Shown one piece after another: positions 54,437 to 63,600 of a stretch of DNA of 64,000 bases. This stretch comes from Aquimarina sp. AU474. Lineage in GTDB: Bacteria; Bacteroidota; Bacteroidia; Flavobacteriales; Flavobacteriaceae. Every line of letters begins with the position of its first letter. Position 1 is the stretch's first letter. The stretch lies in NCBI RefSeq assembly GCF_900312815.1, contig NZ_OMPE01000009.1:310001-374000 (forward strand), read 5' to 3'. The position numbers were made by a program, and so were the translations under genes. The notes under the pieces were generated by a model. The model was not told the origin of the DNA, did not search any database, and saw only the letters and a list, made by a program, of their open reading frames with translations.

Positions 54437-55057
54437 TCAAGTTAACTCTTGTATAAATTTTTCGAGTTCGATTTCTGAAGAGATACCTATCTTTTTACGA
54501 ATACGCCGCCGCATAGATTTAACCGAATCAGATGATACATTACGAATAATCATGATCTCCTTGATCGAGAGATTTAATCGAAGTAAAGCACATACTTCTC
54601 GTTCTCCTTTGGTTAAATCTGGAAACAATTCCTGCAGTTTTTCATCAAAACTTGTATTGTTATAATCTATTTTTTCTTGTAGACCAGTCAGCTTATTTTC
54701 GGTATCGATCTGTAAGCGTAATTGAGCAATCAAAGAATTAAGAGACTGTCTTAACTCTGCCGCATCTGCGGCAGCAATTATATCATTCTTTAGCTTGGCC
54801 AACCATTCTTCTTTAAACGTTAGACGCATACTGTTATCTGCCATAAGATTCCTTACTTCATCTTCTTTTGCTTTAAGTTTCTTTGCTAAGATTGTTTTCT
54901 CATTTGTTATTTGGCTTATAATTGCTCGATTCCGAAAATAGCTCCGTACAAAATATAATAGTACAACAACACTGATAAGAATATATATTGAGAATACCCA
55001 GGAAGAGTTCAAAGGTATAGTGGTTAATAAAACATCAATGCTCGACAGATCGATCAT
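54437..55057 (-). CDS. Short membrane-anchored LuxR-type HTH regulator
   Basis: 206 aa. One transmembrane helix near the N-terminus (about 20-40), a charged coiled coil (about 45-130) and a C-terminal LuxR-like helix-turn-helix (about 145-206: KGEREVCALLRLNLSIKEIM, then VSSDSVKSMRRRIRKKI). It lacks the TPR region of the neighbouring 556-aa protein. From the coiled coil on, the two align with near-identical HTH helices, so one is a shortened duplicate of the other. It carries the 18-bp element 69 bp upstream of its own start, suggesting autoregulation. DNA binding is inferred from the HTH. Confidence 0.85.
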   Translation of the reverse strand: MIDLSSIDVLLTTIPLNSSWVFSIYILISVVVLLYFVRSYFRNRAIISQITNEKTILAKKLKAKEDEVRNLMADNSMRLTFKEEWLAKLKNDIIAAADAAELRQSLNSLIAQLRLQIDTENKLTGLQEKIDYNNTSFDEKLQELFPDLTKGEREVCALLRLNLSIKEIMIIRNVSSDSVKSMRRRIRKKIGISSEIELEKFIQELT

Positions 55058-55085
55058 GTTACTAGGGTATATTGTTAGGTTTACA

Positions 55086-55093
55086 CAATATTA
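55086..55093 (-). promoter_or_regulatory. -7-like box, short regulator gene
   Basis: TAATATTG on the minus strand, exactly 32 bp downstream of the 18-bp element and 28 bp before the start codon. It shares TAnnATTG with the other two sites although the flanking DNA differs. Confidence 0.6.
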
Positions 55094-55125
55094 CCCACAA
55101 CCTTTGCTCCCGCCAAGAAAGTGGT

Positions 55126-55143
55126 GGTGTCAAAAGGTGTCAT
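55126..55143 (-). promoter_or_regulatory. Direct-repeat operator candidate, site 3 (short regulator gene)
   Basis: Identical 18-bp sequence, 69 bp from the start of the short HTH regulator and 8 bp past the stop of the TPR regulator. Confidence 0.72.
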
Positions 55144-55151
55144 GTTTTTTT

Positions 55152-56822
55152 TTAAGCTAATTCTTGGATAAATTTTTCTAGCTCGATAGTCTGAGGAATA
55201 TTCATTTTTTTACGGATACGACGACGCATAGATTTTACAGAATCTGATGATACACTGCGGATCGTCATAATCTCTTTAATAGAAAGGTTAAGTCTAAGTA
55301 GCGCACATACTTCTCGCTCTCCTGTAGTGAGGTCGGGATACAAACCTTTAAGCGTGGTATCAAAACTTTGATTTACGTAATCTATCTTTTCTTGTAAACC
55401 CGATAATTTACTTTCTGTTTCTATTTGTAATTTTAACTGTGTAGTTAAAGAGTTTAGAGCCTTTTTTATATGATCGGGTTCTGCTCCTATTACATAGGTT
55501 TTTATTTTACCAAGTAGTTCTTCTTTAAACGCCAAACGCATACTATTATCGGCAATCAAACGTTTAATATCGTTTTCTTTACCTTTAATTTCTTGATCTA
55601 ATATCTTTTTTTCATTCTCATACGTTGCTTTGACAAGTTTGGAACGTTGCAGATAATTGCGACGGATCAAAAACGCAATGATAGCTCCAGCAATAATTGC
55701 GCCCAATAATAATACAAAATACAATCTCTTCTTTGACGATTCGGCTTCAGCCACCAATTCTACTTCTCGTTTTTCTTGAGTAAAAGCCAGACTATCTGCT
55801 TGTTTCTCTTTCTGAAATTCGTAATTCAGTTCCAGTGCTTGTATTTTTTTTTCGTTTTCTAGATTAAAAATAGAATCTGAGTATCTATTAAATTTTCGAT
55901 AATCTTCATAGGCACTTTTAAAATTGCCCATTTTATTATGTACAAAACTTTTTCTTCGATAGGCTATGGATATTCGTTCTCTAAAATTTTCAGCTAATGC
56001 AATCTGCAAAGCAGAATCAGCATGTTTTAAGGATTTTGGCCACTCTTTTTTCCTTTTATATACCGAAGAAATGTTATAATGCGTTACACATGAGGAGAGT
56101 TTTTTTCCTAATCGTTTGCAACGTATAAGATTTTCAAACTGTATCTCCAATGCTTTATCATATTGATCAAGCTTTTGATATAACACCCCCATGTTATTAT
56201 TTACTCTGTATACATTATTTTCATCTTCAATATTTCTAAATATCCTTTTGGCTGTTTGATAACATACCAGTGCAGAATCCAATTGTTTGTTTTGTCGATA
56301 TGAAACCCCTAACATATTATATGCCGCTCCCAAACCAACAGAATCACGAGCTAATTGTTTTAGTGGAATAGCACTCTTGAAATGTTCAATGGCTTTTCTA
56401 TGTTCTTTTTGATACCGATATACCATCGCCATATTGTGATAGACATCACCAATACCTGAAGAGTCATTTAATTGCTCATAATATTTCATTGCTTTTAGAT
56501 GAAATGCAATAGCTTCGGGGTAATTGGCTTTACGCCGATTTACTACTCCCATTTGTACATAAATTGCCGCTTTTTGATCAAGTAGTTTTCCTGATTCATT
56601 ATTATCTATTAGTAATAAGGCCTTTTTGAAATTTTGCTCTGCTCTATCAAAATCATGATCTAATTGATACACTCCCAAAGAAAATAATGCTTTAATTTTT
56701 GATGTATCTTCTAAGGCAGAGGTTAATGTAGATTTAAGATGAGTTAATGTAGCATCTCTCTCCTGAGAAATCATACTCATAGAAATCAAAAGAAAAAAAC
56801 AAAGAAATATGGGGTATTTCAT
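55152..56822 (-). CDS. TPR-containing membrane-anchored LuxR-type HTH regulator
   Basis: 556 aa. Signal peptide or anchor (MKYPIFLCFFLLISMSMIS), six or so TPR repeats (about 40-330, e.g. AIAFHLKAMKYYEQLND, AIEHFKSAIPLKQLARD) that would lie in the periplasm, a transmembrane helix (about 366-387), a coiled coil and a cytosolic LuxR-type HTH (about 490-556). This layout allows a signal outside the cytoplasm to reach DNA without a separate kinase. It is common in Bacteroidota regulators of surface or stress genes. Its own upstream region lacks the 18-bp element. It is probably transcribed into the short regulator gene 94 bp downstream. Confidence 0.87.
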   Translation of the reverse strand: MKYPIFLCFFLLISMSMISQERDATLTHLKSTLTSALEDTSKIKALFSLGVYQLDHDFDRAEQNFKKALLLIDNNESGKLLDQKAAIYVQMGVVNRRKANYPEAIAFHLKAMKYYEQLNDSSGIGDVYHNMAMVYRYQKEHRKAIEHFKSAIPLKQLARDSVGLGAAYNMLGVSYRQNKQLDSALVCYQTAKRIFRNIEDENNVYRVNNNMGVLYQKLDQYDKALEIQFENLIRCKRLGKKLSSCVTHYNISSVYKRKKEWPKSLKHADSALQIALAENFRERISIAYRRKSFVHNKMGNFKSAYEDYRKFNRYSDSIFNLENEKKIQALELNYEFQKEKQADSLAFTQEKREVELVAEAESSKKRLYFVLLLGAIIAGAIIAFLIRRNYLQRSKLVKATYENEKKILDQEIKGKENDIKRLIADNSMRLAFKEELLGKIKTYVIGAEPDHIKKALNSLTTQLKLQIETESKLSGLQEKIDYVNQSFDTTLKGLYPDLTTGEREVCALLRLNLSIKEIMTIRSVSSDSVKSMRRRIRKKMNIPQTIELEKFIQELA

Positions 56823-56984
56823 AATAAAACAAACTTACGAATAAAGTAAAAGATACTTATTATTTCCTTTTGTTTTGGTCTAAAGAAAAGTTCTTTACTC
56901 TAACCCAAAAAGAAAAGCCATTCAATTTTTTGAATAGCTCTTCTTCTTTTAAATTTTGCATTTACAATGCTTTACCTTAATGAA

Positions 56985-57677
56985 TTACTCTGTTCTAAAA
57001 TTCCATACCTGACCAATAGCAGCACTCTGCTGTGTGTCTTTGATCACTACTCGCCAATAATATACCGTACCAGGGGATACTGTAACATCGAATGTAGATA
57101 CATTGATGTTATCAGAAAACAAGACTGGAGGATTGGTATCCCCTAAGTACAGGTCATACGATAGTGCATCGTCTTCACTATCTGTAGCATTCCAATCTAA
57201 AGTGATTGTCGAACCCGATATGCGTTCTCCTTGCATCGGGCTTATGAGTTGTGGTGCTGTGGGGATCGTATTAGTCCCCGCTTCGGGCTCTGTGAAAAAA
57301 GATTGTGTTGGTGAATAACTACTCGCATTATCTTCACTATCTATTGCACGTAACCTCCAGTAATAACGTATGCCCTTCTCTAATGTAAAAGCACTACTAG
57401 TACCTGCAGTGGTTACTGTAAATACAATATTATTAAAATCACTATCCCTAGCAATATCGATCACATAACGAACCGAATCTCCTTCGTTATCCATAACACC
57501 ATTCCACGAAAACTCTAAATCAACACTCGTACAAATCAAATTGTTGATCGGAAATATCAAAGCAGGTACACCTGGTGCCTCATTGATCGTAATAAGTGAT
57601 GGACGATTATCATCTCCACTACATGACGTTAGCAAACCTAAACCTACCAATGCTATATAAAATACTATCCGTTTCAT
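56985..57677 (-). CDS. FN3-like lipoprotein, cassette B
   Basis: 230 aa paralogue of the lipoprotein at 44358. Lipobox LTSC gives lipidated Cys19, then SGDDNRPS. Two FN3-like domains, the second almost identical to that of cassette A (GSTITLDWNATDSEDDALSY, YYWRVVI). The N-terminal third is only moderately similar, so the similarity is a mosaic. It starts 13 bp after the stop of the giant LRR gene B, in place of the 4-bp overlap seen in cassette A. Confidence 0.85.
   Translation of the reverse strand: MKRIVFYIALVGLGLLTSCSGDDNRPSLITINEAPGVPALIFPINNLICTSVDLEFSWNGVMDNEGDSVRYVIDIARDSDFNNIVFTVTTAGTSSAFTLEKGIRYYWRLRAIDSEDNASSYSPTQSFFTEPEAGTNTIPTAPQLISPMQGERISGSTITLDWNATDSEDDALSYDLYLGDTNPPVLFSDNINVSTFDVTVSPGTVYYWRVVIKDTQQSAAIGQVWNFRTE
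56988..57308. repeat. 321-bp duplicated segment, copy 2
   Basis: Partner of 44361-44681. Differences by eye are a handful of transitions and one transversion. Confidence 0.9.
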
Positions 57678-57690
57678 CGTTGTTTGCTTT

Positions 57691-60600
57691 TTATTGTTTA
57701 ACGATCTTAAAAGTTCCTCCTTCTGCTATCGACACCAAGTATATCCCTTGCGGTAAAGTAGCTGTCGGTAATAATACCACTTGACCAGAGTTCATATCAT
57801 ACATCCCTGAAGAAACCATCACACCTATCGAGTTGTATATTGCTATATTCATTACCGCAGATACACTATCAGGAACCGATAAGGTAATATCTCCCTTGGT
57901 TGGGTTTGGAGCTATTCTAAACTCATCAAACAAGTTGACCTTACTAGATAGTTTTCCTTCGCAATCCAAGCTAGAAAACACCTCTACAAGATCACCATGT
58001 ACTACTGCCAAAGAGAAGTTATTTGTCGTATACTCTCCTACCTTTTCATTATTGATTAATACTGTATATGGAGCAGTACCTGTAGTGATATCCACATCTA
58101 CTCTTGTTTTTCCCGTATCGACAGATACCATAGTTTGACCTGATAAACTTGCTGCCTCTTCAATAACAACCTCAAAACACTGTTCACAATTTGTAAAATC
58201 TGCCAATCCTATACACACTGGATAAGTGCCCGGAGGTAAATCACTGACCTCTAAAGATGATGTAAAACTGTAATTCTCTCCATTAATAGTGGTTTGATAA
58301 TTCAAATCAGTTATCGTACTAATCGCAATGGAACCATTATCCTTGTTTACGCAGGTTTCACTAGAAGTTGTAATTGTAAAATTATTGGGTGGTAAATTCA
58401 CTAGTGGGCAATTATCAACCACATTCACTGTTCTGGTAACTTGGGTGGCCACATTTCCTGAAGCATCAGTAGCATTATAATATATCGTATAACTACCTAC
58501 CGCATCTACAAAATCTGTAGTATCAATCACAATTGCACTGCCATCATTGGTAATGGCTCCTAATTCTGTATATCCAGATCCCAATTCAATAACCTGTGGG
58601 TTATCACCTAATAAAGTAATTACAGGTGCTGTAGCATCTACTACATTAACCGTTCTGGTAACTTCTGTTGCCATATTTCCTGATGCGTCCTTAGCATTAT
58701 AGGTTACTGTGTATTGCCCTAACTGATTAGTATTTATAGATGAAGCATCAATCACAACTACACTACCATCATCTGTATTTGCTCCTAATTCTGTATAAAT
58801 ATTCCCGATAACTATCTCTTGTGGATTAGCTCCTGTTAACGTAATCACTGGGGCAGTAGTATCTACTACATTTACTGTTCTAGTCACTTCTGTAGCCATA
58901 TTACCAGATGCATCCGTAGCATTGTAGCGAATTGTATATGTACCTACTGCATCTACAAAATCAGCGCTATCAATTACTAGACCACTACCATCATCAGTAG
59001 TCGCTCCTTGTTCAGTATACCCTGATCCAAACTCTATTTCTTGTGGATCATCTCCTGTTAACGTAATTACAGGAGCAACACAATCTTCGCTAAAACTAGC
59101 AATATCATCCTTATCCCAACTGCTCAAATAGCTAGCAGATGCATCATCTACCTGAATACACGTTAAGTTAGGATTGTAAAGAACAAAAAAGTCTGTTATC
59201 AAATTATTATTACCATTTCGAACATCTAAAGATTCTAGTACGTTTTGATGAACTGCAAGTTCTTCTAATTGTATACACGATGTCACGTCTAATGTTGTTA
59301 GTAGATTTTTACCTGTACTAAGCTTTTTTATGTTGGGATTATTATTTACTAATAAACTGGTTAAAGCGTTAGATCTTAAGTTTACTTCTTCTAATGTAGT
59401 GTATGCAGATAAGTCTAAAGATGTAAAATCATTTTCAACGGCATCTAAAATTTTCAAATTGGCATTACTTCTTAAGTCTAATTCAGTTAAATCATTATAA
59501 TCAATATTTAATGACTCTAATGCCCTAAACGCTTCTATTCCTGTAAGGTCTGCGATATTTTGACTTGCGATATTTAATGTAATAACCGTTTCTATTTTGG
59601 ATGTTGCTACCTGGTTGTCGTTCGCAATTCCATTTCCCATACTTAAAGCATCTCCTATTGAAACTACATTACCATCTACATCGTGCGTTTCTAGATAATT
59701 TTCGAAATTTGTATCGGCTACGTAGGTCAAATCACAATACAATGCATAAGCAGCTGTTGCGTCTTTATGCCATATACCAGGATCATTAGCAGACAAAGTA
59801 ACATCATCTACTTGAATACAGGTCAAATTTGGATTTCCTGTAGCATCAAGCGCTGTGAAATTTGTGTTATTCCCATTGGCTACATTTAAAGAAGTTAAAA
59901 GATTATTCGCGATTCTTACTTGTATGACACTCGGATATGATGATACATCTAAAGTTGTAAACTCGTTATCATTAAGCTGTAAAACTCGTAATATTGGATT
60001 GTTAGAAATATCCACGCTACTGATTCCTGTATTCGCAAGATCTAGCGTAGTTATATTAGCTAGTGTAGTTACATTTACATTTCCTAAATTAGGGTTAGCA
60101 CTTAAAGAAGCTTTATCTAATAATATGTTATTAGTCAAGTCTAAACCTGTTAAGTTATTATTCTGTAAACCTAGCGTAGTTAATTTTGTATTTTTACTTA
60201 AATCAATATGGGTTAAGTTTGGGTTATTACGACATATCAAATACCACATATCTCTAAAATCTTCAATACCCGTCATATCTGCGACCTCATTGTTTTGAAA
60301 TATGATTCCTTCAGAAACTTCTACTAATGCCGTATATACATAATCATCATTGGCAATTCCGTTACCATATCCATTGCTCTCTAAGAAAGCTTCAAAAATA
60401 TCATCTGGCACATAAGTTAACCTACAATATTCCGCATAACTAGCAATAGTATCTTTTAACCAACCTACTAAAACAGGAGCTAATGGATCGTCAACTGATA
60501 TACACGTTAAACTCGGATTTCCGGTAACATCAACGGTATCGAGATCATTATTATTTCCACTTTTTAAATTCAAATATTCTAATAAGCTATTCTTACAAGA

Positions 60601-63600
60601 TAAATCATCTAGCGTATTTTGATTACTTAAATCCAAAGAAGAAAGTGGAGTAACATCACATACTAATCTACTTAAACGCGTATTATTATTTAAGTCGATC
60701 GTTGCAATACTCGTATTACTAAATGATAAATAAAACAAATTAGAAAGATGTGTCACATCTAAATTATTAATAGAATTCAGACCACACTCTAAATTTTCTA
60801 ACAATGGATTGTTTTGAATATTTAATGAGGTTATGTTGCTGTTCTCACAATATAAAGAAGTTAAATTTGCTTGATGACTTACATCTATAGTTCCTAATCT
60901 ATTATTAGTAACTGTTAAACTTGTTAGATCGTTATTACTTACATCTAAACTTGTTAATTCATTATCAGCTACATTTAAAAACTCTAAACTCGTGTTTGTA
61001 GTTATATCTATATTTATAAGACTATTATCTTGGACATCTAAACTTTCTAATACTGTTAACCCAGTAACATTAATACTCAACAAGCCTGTATTGAAAGCTA
61101 TTACACTTTCTAACAATGTATTATTTGTTAAATCTAAACTTGTATTTGTTAATGTATTGTTGTCTATCCATAAACGAATTAAACTTGTAAAATCTTCCAC
61201 TCCTGTAAAGTCTGCTATATTCTCTCCTCTTGGAGTTAAAAGTTGAATATTTTCAATCTTCTCAGTAGGAACTAAGTTATCATCAATAATACCATTCCCT
61301 AAACTATTGGTACTTCCTAAAGCAACAACTCCTCCAAACTCATTATGTGTTTCTAAATACGCTTCAAAATTATCATCAGGTATAGATGTAAATCGACAAT
61401 AGATAGCAAAATTGGCTGTGGCATCTTTTACCCAAGTACTTAGATAGCTAGCAGATGGATCATCTACTTCAATACAAGTTAAATTAGGAGAATCATCTAC
61501 TTCAAACTCTGTGATACTACTATTGTTTCCATTCTTTACATTCAAATAACTTAAATCATCATTCCTTCTTGCACTCAGTTCTAATAAATTGGTATTATTA
61601 CTTACATCGATTGAAGTAAGATTAGTTTCATCTAGGTTCAAATCCTTAAGATTGGTAAGGTGACTTACATTTAAAGATGAAAGCGGGTTTCTTCCACAAC
61701 TTAAATCTTCTAACAATAGATTATTTTCTAGGTTTAATTCGGTAAGTTGATTTAAAGAAGCGAGTATTCTGGTAAGGTTTACATTGGTACTAACATCTAA
61801 ACTAGTTAACGTAGTTTCATGTATTTGTACATCTTCTAATAAAATATTAGCACTTATATCTAAGTCTGATAAAGTATTTGTTGTAAGTACTATTTTTTTT
61901 AAAGCAATATTGGTAGAAAAATCTATTGACGTTAAATTATTACGTGGTACTTCTACCTCTTCTAATATTGTTAACCCAGTAATATTAATACTTGTTAACC
62001 CCATATCTCCACATTGCAATATTTTTAAATTTACATTACTAGTTAAATCTAAGCTTGTATTTATCGTGTTATTAAAGCAAAATAGTTCTTCTAAACCTAT
62101 GAAGTTTTCAAGACCTGTAAAGTCAGTAACTCCTAGTAAAGGAATAAATAATCTCGTTACATTTTCAATAGCACCTGTTCTCACATAATTATCATTTGCA
62201 ACTCCATTACCCATACTTGTAGCATCTCCAAGAGCAACTATGTTCCTATCTGCATCATGCGTTTCTAAGTAATCTTCAAAATTATCATCAGGTACATACG
62301 TCCAATTACAATCCTCACCAAATGCAGTTGCACTATCTTTTTCCCAGCTGCTTAGGTAACTTGCTGAAGCATCATCAACTTGAATACATAAAAGATCGGA
62401 ATTTCCTGTAGCATATAGTTCTATGCTATTGCTATTGTTTCCATTTTTAAGATTTAACGATGTTAATTGTCCATTTTGACATTCGATATACTCTATATCA
62501 GGGCTACTACTAAAATTTAATGAAGTAATAGCACTATTATTTGTGTATACCTCTTCTAGTTTTTCGTGATTACTTAGATTTAAAGTTGGAAACACCGTAT
62601 TGTTTACTTCAATAATTTCAAGCTTTATATTGTTAGTTACATCTAATGCAGTTAACATTGGCGTATCTCCTATAGATAAGTCATCTAAATTTACAAGTGT
62701 ACTTAAATCAATAACAGTAAATTGATTTTTACTAACACTTAATGTTTCCAACAACGTATTATTTACTAGGTTTAAAGTAACTATTGAATTATCTCCGCAA
62801 TACAATCTAGTTAAATTCGTATTATTTGAAACATCTAGTGCGTTTAATGAGTTTTCTCTCATTCTAAGATCTACTAAAGCAATATTAGCACTTACATCTA
62901 TACTATTGAAATCATTTTTATCTAGATTTAATGTATGTAATGCTACATTAGAACTAAGATCTATAGCCATTAAATTATTGTCTCCAGCCCTTAATATTTC
63001 CAAAGAAGTTAACCCTGAAATGTTGATGTTATTAAGTCCCATATCCGAACAGACAATTTCATCTAAATTTACATTTGCTGTCAAATCTAAGCTTCCAGAA
63101 CTAATCGTATTATCAAAGGCTCGGAATTTTTCTAAAGTTATAAAACCTTCAATACCTGTAAAATCAGCAATTCCTTGGTTTGATATGTTTAAAAAGGTTA
63201 TGTTTGAAATTTGCTCAGTTCCTACATAATCATCGTTTGCAACTCCATTCCCCATACTGGTAGGGTCACCAATGGCTACAACTGCACCTATTGAATTATG
63301 AGTTTCAAGGTAGGCCTCAAAATTATCATCAGGAACATAAGTTTGACTACAAGAAGTAGTATATATGGTTTGTACATCTTTTTTTGTAAAGTTTGCCACT
63401 GCATATGCAGGATCATCTACTGCAACGCAGGTAAGACTTGGGTTATTTGTAATATCAAAATCTCCATTATCTAAATTTGCATTATTTCCATTTCTAAGAT
63501 TCAGATATGTTAATTGATTTGAATAACAAGCAAATTCTTCTAACAATGGGTTTTGCGAAACATCCAAACTTGTGAGTTGATTATATTCAGTATATAAATA

